From Cristatella mucedo (lineage: Eukaryota; Bryozoa; Phylactolaemata; Cristatellidae), in assembly GCA_009760855.2 (NCBI GenBank), contig WPIO01000122.1, forward strand, positions 152,001 to 216,000: 64,000 nt of DNA. Direction: 5' to 3'. Below are positions 43,925 through 55,688 of the stretch, piece by piece. Both the position numbers and the translations under genes were made by a program. Numbering within the stretch: the first letter of the stretch is position 1; each line of letters begins with the position of its first letter. The notes beneath the pieces were generated by a model. The model ran no database searches. It had not been told where the DNA came from and saw only the letters and a list, made by a program, of their open reading frames with translations.

Positions 43925-45545
43925 AATAATAATAGTAGCAATCGTGCACTTGTTAAAGGGCCCGAGGAAAACTCAACATCTTTTTAGGCACTTTAAATTT
44001 GCTGCAATGGGAGTCGCGATTGAATGAAGAGTAATATAATTCCTGATAAACAACATGCATAACATGGTTAGGGGTCACATGCAAACGGTCAGCTTGTCCG
44101 TCTAAATACTGTCTTAAATCGCTGTGTTTTTATGTTCGTTTTAGATGTGGTCAAGTCAGGGGAGGTTCTAACACAAGTCGGGAAGAAGTTCCAGGCTTTT
44201 GTAGCATACGAACTAAATGCACGGTCTATTAAGGATTTGGGGTTTGTACGAGGTATAAAAACTTTGGATGCTGAAAAGCAGGTGGTATGATGCTTGGCCT
44301 GATGGGAGAGTAGATCTGTATGATAGGCTGGAGCCAAATAATGAAGTGACCTAAAAGTGAGCGACAAAACCTTGAAGTCAATCCCTTGCTTGACTGGTAG
44401 CCAGGGCAGGTTAGCGAGAAGTGGTGTGATGCTGCAACTCCGATGCTCATGACCAACCAGCCTAGCTACAGAGTTTTGCATCAGCAGTAAGGGCCTGATT
44501 GTACATGCCGGTAGGCCAGTAGCAGTGAGTTACAGAAGTCATAAAAGGATGTCACAAATGAATGGATTAACTGAGACTCGGTATCCTTATCTGAAAAAGG
44601 CCGAATTTTAGCAACGTTATTTATCTGAAAGTTGACAGACTTGATTGTGGAGCGGACGTGGTCGTCTAACGAGAGGCCTCTTTGGAAAAGACAACTAGAT
44701 TTCGAGCTGATTCAACTGAAGATATGCTGGCATACTCAAACTTGAGCGTAACTTTTCCAATTTCTGAATCACACTGGGTTTCTCATTACCAATAAATTAG
44801 TTTCATCGTCTCATTTAAGAAAACATTTGCTGCCGTTCATTTGAGGACGTCATCAATACATGCAGCAAGTGAGTTGAGAGAATTTGAGATGCTTTAAGGC
44901 TACGAGTGATCAAAGAAAAGGTATACATGAGTCTCATCTGGGTTGAAGTGAAAGCCTAGATTGTGCTTGGCAATCACGTCAGCAAAAGGGCCAGAATAAA
45001 CCAAGAAAAGAACCGGCCCTAGCACGGAGCCCTGAGGTACCCCATATTTGAGAGTTAACTCGGATGATCTTTGTTCATTCGCGTCAATTCTCTGGATTCT
45101 TCCTCTGAGAACCTGAACTGTTTCAGAGCAGTGCCTGTGATGCCCAGGCAAGACGTGAGGCGCTGTAGAAGAATTTGGTGATCAATAATATCAAATGCTG
45201 CCAAAAGATTGACCTAAAAATTCAGAGATTATCTACCCATGTATGCATTCCTTAGTAGGTCATTATAAACCCTATGCAATGCCTATAAGGTGGAGTGATT
45301 AGCTCTAAAGCCAGACTGGTACATTCTAGCAATGTTTGAAGTTTCAATATGTGAGTTCAGCTGGTAGGCCACGATCCGTTCCGATGTTTTTGATAGTTAT
45401 TTTAGAAGTGAGACTAGGTGGTAGCTGCTTAAGTTATCTCGGTCTATTGTAGCTTTCTTGAGCAGTAGCCTGACTACAGCTTCTTTGAAAGGTGCTGGGC
45501 ATGACCTGAGGCTAATGGCATATCAATTATGTTTGTTATGCATAG
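43925..45545 (-). mobile_element. LINE A, RT nearly complete, minus orientation, block I only
   Basis: On the minus strand, from the right: AVVRLLLKKATIDRDNLSSY (about 45475), YQSGFRANHS (about 45310), LLAAFDIIDHQILLQRL (about 45225-45170), then 45151-44900 open with VLRGRIQR and LKYGVPQGSVLGPVLFLVYS, and FHFNPDETHVYLF where YADD should be (dead palm). The C-terminal frame 44481-44089 is open for 130 codons with QNSVARLVGHEH, LPWLPVKQGIDFKVLSLTF. The tail is the complemented hairpin and an ATT-type repeat at about 43925-43995. It is one of the longest RT copies here, and block II lacks it. Confidence 0.85.
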
Positions 45546-46360
45546 GGATTTAAAATAGAGCTTTACAACCGCATATTGTGTCGAGAAGCACGACTGTGAT
45601 AGCTGAAAGGTGGAGAAATAGACCAATAAGGCCGAAGGTGTAGATATGATTCTCAGTTGTATCATGAGCTTTCGATTCAGTCCGGCGACACAGCCTTCAG
45701 GTTAACTCTGGTTTGATCTAGTGGTACGATTTCTCCCCTCACTCAAGGCCAAAGTGAACGTATTCATGAACCCAGATGGCCAGCTGGAGCAAAGCGTACA
45801 TGTGAATTGCATGAATTGAGACCAAGTTGTCTTATGGTGCTGTACAAATTAGTTTTACTTTTATAATAACAGTACTTTGAGACTATATTGGCTAAGCAGT
45901 CCTTCACCAATAATTGAGAGCAGGAAGTTTGCAGCCATTTACAGTAGTTGTTGGTTGCAGATGACGAGCACACTAATGATTAAAATATATAATTGAGTAT
46001 TTCCTATATAGCTTCTATATAGTTTGTTGCTGATTTTTGTGATTGATCAAGTATAAATTGGTTAGTGCATGAAAGATGATTTTTGCATGCAACTTTTTGG
46101 CATGACCTTGAATTAGCATTGTGAACAATATTCGACAAATAGTGTGATTGCTCTGTGAAGCTTACATGCAACAGCAAAACTAATTGTACATAAAGAAAAA
46201 ATAGACTTTTTAAGAATGTATGAATGAATGAATCTAAAAACGAGCGAAGTATGTTTTGGATTCTAAATTGTATACCCGGGGATTTTCATAACCAGTAACT
46301 CTCAATAGTTACTTCAGCTTTATCATGCACGCCTGGAATGAAACTTGATTGCTTTCTGAT

Positions 46361-46545
46361 AATAAAAATAATATCAGTAATAGTTTCTAAAAACTCTCAG
46401 AGAACTCAATATCTTTCAAGGCGCTTTAAATGAGCTGCAAAGGAAACATAATTGAATGGTTAGTAGTGGCATTCTCAATAAACAACAAGAATAACATGAT
46501 TAGGGATGACATTCACTGGGTCAGAATGCAAGTGTGGTTAGTGGC
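46361..46545 (-). mobile_element. LINE A 3' end at the right edge of block I
   Basis: ATAATAAAAATAATATCAG tail, complemented hairpin (CTCTCAGAGAACTCAATATC...AGGCGCTTTA), 3' untranslated region up to CAAGTGTGGTTAGTGGC, where a Gypsy-LTR-like sequence abuts. Confidence 0.75.
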
Positions 46546-47140
46546 CGACTAAGTCATGGGGTTGGACGCTCCCGATCACACCCAGTTGTGCATCTGGAAG
46601 GGTGCAGACTTGCTCCTACGATGCGGCCAATCACGCTAGGCAAGGATTACTCGGGGCCCGATCAGAGCGAGATAGTAACCTCGTTGTTACGCATTGTATA
46701 TTTGGTCTTCCCCCTGTAGCGATTTTGTCGTGGCACTCCTCCGCGAGCTTTCGCTTCGGCGAGCTGAGATGTACCATGCTAGCGAATCCCGGTTACTTCA
46801 GCCATCATTGTATCTACGTTGTCTTGGCTGATACTTGTGTTGACTTTCGCTAGTTCTCAAGGATGCTCCTACCCGAAATTGTCCTCCCCTTCAGGAGAGT
46901 TGGTCTAGTGTTGTCCTCCCTTTCAGGAGTGTTGGTCTAATGCCCCCCCCCCGTAGCAGAACTTACCTATGGCCCCCAGTAGTTTTGAATCGTTCCCCTT
47001 TTGTTGTTTTCGCATGCGATTTTTTATAAAGAGTTTAAAAAAATGGCAGCTCCTCTTACCTTAGCTCAGCGGGTTGGCGAGCGGTGACGTAGCTTAAGCC
47101 TGGCCGGCTGGGCGGGAAATAGCCTCTGCCCGTGGATATG
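46546..47140 (+). repeat. Gypsy LTR-like segment between the duplication blocks
   Basis: Aligns by eye with 13540-14180 (the LTR preceding the initiator-Met primer-binding site). No primer-binding site follows here, so it is a solo or partial LTR. Inside it is a 32-bp tandem pair (46879-46942). Confidence 0.5.
46879..46942 (+). repeat. Tandem pair of 32-bp units
   Basis: TTGTCCTCCC-TTCAGGAG-GTTGGTCTA-TG occurs twice head to tail with four differences. Each unit holds a small palindrome, CTCC...GGAG. A C-run follows. Confidence 0.8.
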
Positions 47141-47475
47141 GGTTACGAAATTGCACCACATTTATACATACCAATCCGGCACCGTACCACATTTCCCCTC
47201 AATATCAAGAGGCCAGCAGCAGGCGGCTCACCTCGATGGTTCCAATGAACCTTTAAACACGAGGACGACAATGTTTGAGCTCGGCTTCTACGGTCTGCAC
47301 GTGGCATCGTCACGAGTGCACATTTCGTTCGTGCGCAGCTAACTTTTGTGCCCTGTTGAATGAGTTTTGTGTTTTCTGTTTTTCGTCGATTCCGGAGCTG
47401 ATAGAAGGAAATAATTGTTCCCGCTTTCGCGGCCACCTCTCCCCAGGACCGCAGCGTCCGTCAGTAATCTATTAA
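47141..47475. other. Unassigned GC-richer stretch between blocks
   Basis: Overlapping frames on both strands (47143-47436 minus, 47151-47342 plus, 47275-47475 plus) have no recognisable domain. It may be Gypsy-internal or LTR flank. Confidence 0.35.
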
Positions 47476-47690
47476 AATTTATCTCCGTCTGTCACTCCAC
47501 AAAGCTACGAAGACTATCACGGTGTTAAGTAGGAGAGCTCTGTACAGGTCACCCTCAGCCTAAGCTGCTTTCGGTATACATTCGGTAGCCAATAGACTTC
47601 ATCTCACCGAGCAAAGAGACAGTGGGAAGCATAGAAGAGTGAGGAGAGCTCTTGAGGTTGTAACGCGGAAGTAGCAGCTCAGGACAGAAT
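47476..47690 (-). mobile_element. LINE B 3' end, minus orientation, at the left edge of block II
   Basis: TTTATCTCCGTCTGTCACTCC and the C-terminal coding region up to GGAAGTAGCAGCTCAGGAC, then a jump into block II sequence at about 47690. Heavily 5' truncated. Confidence 0.75.
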
Positions 47691-49592
47691 ATCAGCTTAG
47701 ATTTTAGCGAGCTGCATTTACCGTCTCGTATGTATATCGGTTGAATGGTTAGAATTAGTATTCCGAGTCACATGACGTTTAGGTATTCACTTGATGGGTG
47801 GATTTGGTCTGAGCTTTGCTACTTGCTACTTACAGCTTTGCTACTAACAATTTTCGATGAGCTAAAAATCGAAAGTACCTCAAATTAGCTGGCCAGCTTC
47901 TGGTTTAGGATACAACTTGGTAAGGTATGAGACATGATGGTTAGGTCTTGCCGCAAGATGAGAGGTTATGCTTTCCGGCCTGACTACTAGTCAAGCCAGT
48001 ATGCTAATGTGCGATTTTAAATTTGCGATTGACTCAGCTAAAATATTGTCGCGTTCTATTTTAGTGGTGAGCTTTGGTCCAATTGTGGGATCGGGCATTG
48101 AAAAAGAGATTACCGTCATATTGATTTGAGCAAACAACTTGCATGTTGTTAGACCTGTTTAATGGAATTTGTGTGATCCCGGTCAGTTGCTCTACGCGGG
48201 TTTCTTACCTTGTCATTCTAGAAATAGTGTGGTTGAGATTGAGCCCCCAGCGGCTCCTGTAAATCTGTCTTTGTATGGGTTCCAGCATCCCTGAAGCGCC
48301 CCTGGGAACACTTGTGTTGTCATCGGAGTCTTATTTTAAGTGATTAATATGTATGTGTTTGAGCTTTGATAATGGAGTTTTTTTTGAGGGGTGAACGATT
48401 AGGTCTTGACTTGAGCCACAATGGATGCTTTTTCAAGACCTTGTTTGTATTGAATTCTCTGAGCTTGGACAATTTTGACATGATTGAAAGAAGCAATTTT
48501 GGCTCGTGTCATAAAAACCATATTTTAAATGTCCGCTAATAATAGTCTATCATAAATTCAATAAAATAAATATAATACCATACACTATAAAAATAGCATT
48601 CCACTCTGTCCCTTCTTGAATATGGAAGCTACGGGATGTACGCTGGTTGTAAGAGTTTGGAGCTGCAACTCGTGATAGCACTTGGGATGACCAGCTGAGC
48701 CTTCATATCTTTAGAGCTGCAGAAATTTACCAAATTCGGGAAACTGCTTTTTGTCGCTTAGTGACTCCATTGTCTTGGTTGAGAAATGAGGATGGTTATC
48801 GACACTTTTGAGTGAGTTTAGTGAAGGTGCCCTATGGTAGTCACTGTCCGATCGTTTAAATGTGAAATTTGTCCGAATTTGAATTATTCGTTACTTCAGA
48901 ATAGATTTAGGGGATATGTGGTATAGTAATAGTATGAGATCGTGGTTAAACAGGAGAAGTCTCTGGCCTTGACACGTTTACTGTATAAGTAAGGTAAGCA
49001 TGGCTCAGACTGACTTTTTAGCTTGGTTATTAAAAAAACCGACGTCAATCGTTGCTAATATTTTCCGGCTGTTGCCGTATCCCTCGATCAATGCGAAACA
49101 TATTTTGTTCCTTGCGTTCGATCGAGCTTCGTCTGCGGTTCGTGGTAAGCAAGCAGAGCCAGTTCCATTCCAAATTCACGTTTCTTGATCAGGGCTAATA
49201 TTCTGTCTTCATTTTCTGCATTTCTTTTCTGTGTGTGGTTGCATAAAACCGCTTTTGGCGCCTGGAATAAAATGACGAGAAGCCGGATGATTGAGACAAT
49301 CTTCATAGTTGTGCTCAACTGAAGCTTTCGGCATTCGAGATTGAGAAACAGATGGTATTCTTAAAAGCTTTTACGACTCTGTTGATGGCTAGTGGCATAT
49401 TGGGGTATGAAGATTCAGCTAGCTTCATGAGTAGCATGGCACTGAATCTCATATCGGATCAACTACCCAAATGACATCTGGACGCATCAAGCTCAATTGT
49501 TGCTGTTTCACAAGATTTAAGTCTGCTAGCAACTGAAAATCCAAGGAGGGGTATGTTTTAAAGGAGGGGTTACTTTTAAGCCTGCGAATTTT

Positions 49593-49766
49593 GGTGAGCC
49601 GTGGTGGCACACTAGGTAAGGCAGTCGTTTTTAACGACCTCAATCCCGAGGTCGTAAGTTCAAATCCCGTGGTGTGCAATCCTTTTTTGCCGCTGCAAGT
49701 GGTGGTCATGGCTGTAGAATGTTATGTTTCGCTATACAAAAGAGTTTTTCTAGTCTGCTAGTATTA
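49593..49766 (+). mobile_element. SINE B, plus orientation, shared by both blocks
   Basis: Head GAGCCGTGGTGGCACACTAGGTAAGG (A-box TGGCACACTAGG), B-box region AGTTCAAATCCCG, body GCCGCTGCAAGTGGTGGTCAT, tail GCTATACAAAAGAG. Better preserved than its partner at 33757-33925. Confidence 0.8.
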
Positions 49767-50027
49767 TTTTTTATGGACGATAACTTTGACAGTGGAACCG
49801 GGATTACTAGCAATGAGCTGGCCCGTGATTTCGAAGGGAACATTGATGAAATAGTCATCGTCAGCTAAGTCTTATTAGCAAAAATATGTATAATTGTATG
49901 AACTGAAGTGATTACTGTCTGACTTATCACCTGGCTACTGCATAAGGCTTGTGCATGAATGCGATCGCTTGCTTAGAGAAACGGTCTCCCAGCTGGTGAA
50001 TACAAGCTGTTAAAGTGAGCTGCTGTA

Positions 50028-50955
50028 AATAATGTATCTCGGCCTGTAACTCCACAAAGTCATAAAGACCATGCTGGTGTTACGCAGGAGAGTTTTGTAT
50101 AGCACACTCACAGCCTAAGCGGCTTTTGGTGCACATTAGGTAGCCCACAGACATCGTCTCACGCAACAAAGAGAAAGTGGGAAGCATGGCAAAGTCAGGA
50201 GAGCAGTTGAGGTAGTGAGTAGCATAAAAGTAGAAGCTCAGAACCGCTGAAAAGGATGTGCCATAGTCGGCAGCAGGAGAGTAGTTGTCGTTGCATAAGA
50301 ATTGGGGAAGTGAGTTCAACAGTCTAGGACCTGCAGAGCTACAGCTTCTGTCGCCGACTGTCTTTAAGCGGAGAAATGGGACAGTTCATTTATTGTCCAA
50401 ACAGGACCTGAGGGCGAAAACAGGCTGAAACTGATGCAGCAATTAGCTAGGTATGAAGGAGCCAAGCCGTGGCGGCATTTGTGGGTCAGCGTAAGAACTT
50501 TGTTCTGTATCCTTTGCTCAACCGGCAACCATCCTAGCTCCGTCAGCAAAGGAGACACGTGCTGTAACCACTGGGACTTGAAGACCAGCCTTGCAGCAAT
50601 ATTCATTCTCTGCTGTAGTGGCATAATAGCTTTCTTTGGCAGCCCAGCCAAAAGGGAACTACAAAAAATCAAGCCGAGACAGAACTAGAGAGCTAGTTAA
50701 ATTTTTTACAAGCCACTGTGGGAGAGAGCTCCTGATCTTGGACATGGATCGGATGTGATGGCTAGCTGTAGAGGCAGTCTTCTGAATGAAGTTTTTGAAA
50801 TTGAGGCAGCAGTCGAACTCGATACCTAAATTTCGAGCAAGTGGTGATGGCCGCATAATAACATCACCTATTAGAACCGAAAAGCCTTTTAATCCAGCCA
50901 CACGCTTAGGGTGTCCTATGAGCAGCAGTTCGGTTTTATCATCAGTCTGCTTTTA
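50028..50955 (-). mobile_element. LINE B inserted in block II
   Basis: Left edge AATGTATCTCGGCCTGTAACTCC (3' end), right edge near the DDKTELLLIGHP codons. Frames 50901-50659 (AGLKGFSVLIGDVIMRPSPL, LGIEFDCCLNFKNF, VLSRLDF) and 50672-50364 (LAGLPKKAIMPLQ, ELGWLPVEQRIQNKVLTL) are open over long stretches, so the copy is comparatively young. Block I reads through this point (about 34.2 kb), which gives an empty site. Confidence 0.85.
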
Positions 50956-51099
50956 GAGGCTAGAATTAGCCTGTCGCTATAGGCTATATTATATGAGCTA
51001 TTGTTTCTTTTTGTAATATGGTGTGGCTCTTGAAGCTGTGTGCAAAACATTACCACTGCCTTATTAGCATCGCTATAAAGTGAGTATTAAGTCTTAGCG

Positions 51100-52037
51100 C
51101 ATTGCAGGGGTTTAGCAGCTACCAGTGTTAGATATAGTCGAGCGATTGTAACATCCCTACTTGTCGCAGCTGTGGTTTGATGATTAGCTGTTTTTTTAGA
51201 GGAGTACCACTACATTGTCTTCAGCGACCATCAGTACTTGGCCTTGGTCTTTACAGGCAGTGGCTAATTCAAATCACTTAGCCAATTGGAGTCTGGAGCT
51301 TTAAGAGTTCGGCATAGGCATATTCAGAGCCATCACATGGTCTCTCGCAACTCTTAATAAAACGGACTTCCTTGTGATTTATAACCACCCATTATTGGGT
51401 CACTGGCAGTTCGTCCCGTTGTCTATGCCCACCCCTTTGGCGGGCGCCAGGGTGCAGCTCCCAAAACTTTGATTGTGACTCTTGCCTCGCTGAGCCAGAC
51501 GCCATTACCACAAGCAACCTAAAAACACTAGGCCTTGCATATAGCATATCACTTGACCTGCCATTCTCGACGGGCATTAATTATATAGCAATTACGTGTG
51601 TTCCGATACGTCTGAGCACTCTGGCTACACCTACGCATGCTTGGCAGGTGCCCTACATGCAAATCGCTGACTACTTGTGGCAAAGTTCCGTTAGTTTTGC
51701 CGTTGTTGCTACTACAACCTCAAGCGATACAATATTGAAATTTAGTTGCATTTAAAAACCGGTGGTTTGTGCAATGACCATGTTGGTATTTATTGAAATA
51801 TTAAACTCTTCATGTACATTTATACTTTCACTCATAACGAGCACTAGCACCTACAATAAAGCAGGCCACAGTTGGTATGCAAGATAGCCAAAATACATGC
51901 AACTTTAATGAGGTAAAAACGTTGTTACATTAAGCACACAAGCCCCGTAACATAATCCTTTAAAGTGAGCCTGTGTCTAGCTTGCTTTGCTCTTGTATGC
52001 AGATCGTAATTAAAAAGTGAATTTATCGAGACAGCCG
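51100..52037. other. Block II-only stretch; possible 3' untranslated region near its right end
   Basis: No ORF or repeat family recognised. A 61-codon frame at 51392-51577 has no motif. The part from about 51780 to 52037 would be 3' untranslated sequence if the candidate exon at 52038-52250 is real. Confidence 0.35.
51789..51794 (-). terminator. Possible polyadenylation signal AATAAA
   Basis: AATAAA on the minus strand, in TTTCAATAAATACC, downstream of the candidate terminal exon. Confidence 0.25.
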
Positions 52038-52250
52038 TCAACTTTCTGACATTTGAGGAAGGAGGTACTGACATGCCTTGGAGAAGTAAACCGTTCTGCC
52101 CTCAGCCGACTGGGCTGAAGCAACTACATGAGTCAACGTGTAATATTTTTGTAAAAGCAACTTTTCAGGGTCAGAATCGTATTTTAGTATCAGGCGTGTC
52201 CTTTCTTTAGGAGGAGATATTTTAATCGGAATTTCAGGACAGCTAATACT
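52038..52250 (-). CDS. Candidate terminal exon of an unidentified gene
   Basis: Minus-strand open frame ending in TGA at 52038. The possible acceptor CTAAACAG at 52251 has a poor pyrimidine tract, and an in-frame TAG lies about 10 codons further upstream, so any exon must start between the two. The peptide is neither low-complexity nor transposon-like: it has PEIPIKISPPKERTRLILKY, then KLLLQKYYTLTHVVASAQSA and RTVYFSKACQYLLPQMSES at the C-terminus. An AATAAA on the same strand lies about 245 bp past the stop (51794-51789), consistent with a short 3' untranslated region. No family recognised. It could also be chance or a decayed mobile ORF. Confidence 0.3.
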   Translation of the reverse strand, partial: SISCPEIPIKISPPKERTRLILKYDSDPEKLLLQKYYTLTHVVASAQSAEGRTVYFSKACQYLLPQMSES

Positions 52251-52996
52251 GTTTAGCACTTTGGTCTCCGATGCTCGTTGTTTGCGTTGCTATTTTAAAT
52301 GGTGAAATCAAATCTGCGCCCAATATTCATCTATGACTTAATTCAATAGGTTCGCCGATTATTATCAATTGTCGTGTGCCTCAATGTATAATGATTATGT
52401 GATTATAATTGCTATCGGGAAAGTTCGGTCTGTTTCACAAGAAAGCCAATAATAAATTCAGCCTGAGCAGAACCGCATTGTCCAAATATGACCGTATAAT
52501 AAGATTTGCTTATATGGTTAGAAATATTAGGTGTCTATTATAAGATGAAGAAGTCTCACCACTCTCAATGACCTATATTCGCTCACTATCTGTGAACAAT
52601 ACAATGATAACAATCCAAAAACTGCTTAGCGTTTTTCATAAGGACGTTGCGATCACAGACGCGTTTATTTCTGGTGGTTGAGCCTCTGTGAGTTCCCAAT
52701 TCTGCAGCAGAAAGCCACCAAAAAGCAATGCAATGGTTTTTTCTACGTATAAAAGCCACTTTCTGGATGTCCATGCTTGTCGACGACTCGTGTAAGATAT
52801 GAGCACTCTTGAGCACCATTGTTATTTTTACATCGTGTGTAGTAGTTCAAAAGGCTTGAGTATTCATATGACTGAAAACGCAACATGCGAGCCCCTTCTA
52901 GAAACGCCACGTTCATGCAACAAGGGGCGAACGCTGTATTTAATAGCATGCACGCCCCTTGATGGATTCTGTAGCTGTGCATTCGGCTGCACTGCA

Positions 52997-53023
52997 ATAT
53001 TACCAACTATCAATTGGTAATAT
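52997..53023. repeat. Perfect 10-bp inverted repeat with 7-nt loop
   Basis: ATATTACCAA, 7-nt loop, TTGGTAATAT. The role is unknown; possibly a MITE terminus or chance. Confidence 0.7.
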
Positions 53024-53213
53024 CCGCTAAAAGGTATGTGATTAAAAGCGCCAGTGAACTTGTAAGACGTCTTTATATAGACGCAAACCACGTTTGTGTG
53101 AATAGTGTCGTTTAGAACAAGCTGCTTTAATTCTTCTTATCTAATATGCCTATGGCAATAGTCTCTTTCAATTCTAGGCTTTATTTTTCTTTTCGTGTGC
53201 TGACGCAATTTTT

Positions 53214-53290
53214 GCTTTGGCCTAAGAGAAATATAGTAATTGAGTATTGTGCTTTGGCCTAAGAGAAATATAGTAATTATAGTAATTGAG
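53214..53290 (+). repeat. Short tandem duplication (37-bp unit)
   Basis: GCTTTGGCCTAAGAGAAATA plus TAGTAATT occurs twice, 37 bp apart, followed by a further 9-bp repeat ATAGTAATT. Confidence 0.85.
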
Positions 53291-53549
53291 TCTCCAATAG
53301 TTAAGAAACCTCACCATTTTATGGCCTTACATTAGGAGCTGAACTAGGCCGCATACTGCTGAACTATATTCACGCCAAATATAAATACTAACTACTTAAC
53401 AGATAGTCAAAGAGAACTTGTGATGGGGCTACGCAAGCAAAGGTAAATCATTCTTACGATGATATGTTTATACATCACGGTATGATTTATACGAAATTTA
53501 GGTGTAGCGTGGAACTATATTTTAGGCATCTCTTTTGCGATGTTATGTA

Positions 53550-54215
53550 ATTTATCTCTGTCTCTAACTTCACTTAGCCGAAAAGACAATGTGGGTTTGA
53601 CACAGGAAAGTTTTGCTTAGCATACTCACAGCCTAAGCAGCTTTCGGTACTCTTTCGATAGCCATCAGACTGCATCTCGTAAACAAAGAGAAAGTGGGAA
53701 TCATAGCAGAGTCAGGAGAGCAGCCGAAGTATTGAGTAGCATGGAAGTAGCAGCTCAGGACCGCTGAAAAGGATGTGCCATATTAGGCAGTAGGAGAGTA
53801 GTTATCGTTGCATGAGAATTGGAAGCGAGTTCCGTAGTCAAGGACCTGCAGAGCTAATGCTTCTATCGACAACGGCCTTTAAGCGGAGGAATGAAAGAGC
53901 AAATTTATTTTTAAATACAGGACCTGAGGGATCGAGGAGGCTGAAACTTGTGCAGCAGTTCAGCTCAATATTGAGGAGCCAAGCCGTAGCGGGCCTTGTG
54001 TGTCGGCGTATGAACTTTGCTTCAAATCCGTTGATCAACCGCAGCTACATTGGCTGTATTTGCAAATGAGACACGTGGTCTAATCTCTGGGATTTGCGAA
54101 CTAGCCTTGCTGCCATATTCAAAGCCATCTCCAGTGGCCTAGTTGCTTTTTTCGGTAGCCCAGCCAAAAGGGAATTACAATAATCAAACCAACACAGAAC
54201 TAAGGAGGTGTAAGT
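53550..54215 (-). mobile_element. LINE B, minus orientation, block II
   Basis: Left end TTTATCTCTGTCTCTAACTTC. The complement of the SSAGPxLWNSLPQ region (54038-53838 frame with VDRSISSAGP) continues up to GGCCTAGTTGCTTTTTTCGGTAGCCCAGCC, the complement of the LAGLPKKAI region, where it is truncated. Degenerate. Confidence 0.8.
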
Positions 54216-55139
54216 AGGCATTCAAGTTGGACTGGTTGATAAACACAAGAGATCCATAACCTGCTACTCACTGTCAAATCACGGTTATGTGCATTAAATT
54301 ATACGTCCTTTCGGTAGAGCAGCATTCCCAAAGTCATTACGTTAGCAGATGTTTTTTTCAAAAGGTCCAATTCAAGAATAGATAGTAGCTTGCACTGTAC
54401 GTTGCACGTATTAGGCCTCTTCTCCTGGAGCATTTTAAATAGGCACCTGGCTCTGGGCACCTCACAATTTATTTCTTTCCTCGTTTGACTAACGTTTTTT
54501 TATGTAATGCAAGTGCGCAGTAATTATAATTTTCGTTGTAAAATCAATAAATTATGAGGTAATGCTGAAGTATTGAGCACTAGATGGCAACAACTTGCAC
54601 AATAAAGTAAAGACACTTCAATAAGAAAATGTATGGGTTACTGCAGCCTCAATCCCCCCCCCCGAGACTCGAGCAACTGTTTTGGCATGACTTTGAGAAA
54701 AAAAACAAATTTATTCAAAATTAAATTTATCTAAAACTGAACAATCTCACAGAAACTCCATATAGTGCTAGTTAAAAATAGATCCATGCTAGAATTTACA
54801 TAATACAGTAATCTGCATGCGTATCTATATACGCATTTACAATAACCTTTATATATGTATGCAATTTAATCATTTAAATTCTATGTGTATAATATAATTC
54901 GATGCTGCATGACAATATATTGTTTGAAAGCCAAAAATAATCGAAATGCTTGATATAATTAGGCAAGCTCTTATACCATGATTTCCTCATCGTGCAGACT
55001 AAGGGGCGCCGTAGCAGATATAAGCTTCTATGAATTATTGCTGTTTTACTAATCGTAAAAAACTTTACGTTTTTATTAAAATTCATGCATTTCTTCGGTG
55101 TTTAATTTCGACTCCCACTAATCTGCATAAGTGTATAAC

Positions 55140-55269
55140 TCATTTGTATAACACCAAAGAAAACTTAATCTTTATTAATGTGCTTCACATATGCATCTCG
55201 GTTTGAGCCCACGACCTCAGCCATGACCTTAGTTGGGCGAGTACCTTAACCACTCCACCAAACCAGTTT
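55140..55269 (-). mobile_element. SINE A, minus orientation, block II only
   Basis: Complement of SINE A: CACCAAAGAAAACTTAATC, GTGCTTCACATATGCATC, CGGTTTGAGCCC (B box), CACGACCTCAGCCATGACCTT, CCTTAACCACTCCACCAAACC. Block I has no SINE at the corresponding point near 35.8 kb. Confidence 0.75.
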
Positions 55270-55688
55270 AAGTCTTAGACTACTACTGTAACTTTAGTTT
55301 TTCTTTTTTCGCTGGCTTATCGGGATGTGTCAAAGTGATTGTGGAAAGCTGTAACTTGATATGATTTGCACCAAGAAATATCGTGGGGAGGGAGTAAATC
55401 ATCAATTTACTATTACTTGCTAATGTTAATGTCGTTTCAGCCTCTCAAACACAGTAGTTTTTCATTGCACATGCCTGCTCGTATGTAAATGTGGTTCACA
55501 TTCCAGGGCCAACTCATCAGTCCTCTCATATCGCTATCTAACACAGTTCTCCTACGTGTTGCTGCATCAAGTTTAAATTTCGTTAGTGCTAAGATTGTAC
55601 CAGTAGTCGGGCACAGCAGAAGATGGCTCCGACATCTGCCGTCTATTAACTAAGGAAAATTGGAACCGGGCCATGATAGCACCAACAC

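Larger units (their letters stand above)
31855..46360 (+). repeat. Segmental duplication, block I
   Basis: Colinear, same-strand homology with block II (47690-60985), interrupted by unshared transposons. Approximate anchors are 31.86-34.13 with 47.70-50.0; 34.2-34.34 with 50.96-51.08; 34.65-36.92 with 54.36-56.30; a LINE A at 36.93-37.38 with 56.60-57.11; 41.96-43.6 with 57.13-59.82; 43.6-43.92 with 59.86-60.15; and 45.55-46.35 with 60.17-60.98. Divergence is substantial but alignment by eye is clear over most of these. Block I-only insertions are SINE B copies, LINE pieces at 37.5-41.6, the SPIN-like MITE, and a long LINE A at 43.9-45.5. Confidence 0.8.
52260..53549. other. Block II-only stretch without recognised gene
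   Basis: Overlapping frames on both strands at 52586-53091 cancel one another as evidence. It contains a perfect hairpin (52997-53023) and a tandem repeat (53214-53290). Confidence 0.4.

Noticed and set aside
49000-49318. Overlapping plus and minus frames at 49.0-49.3 kb as a gene
   Set aside because: The block I counterpart (33.2-33.47 kb) has stops in both frames. There is weak residual similarity on the minus strand but no family and no splice context.
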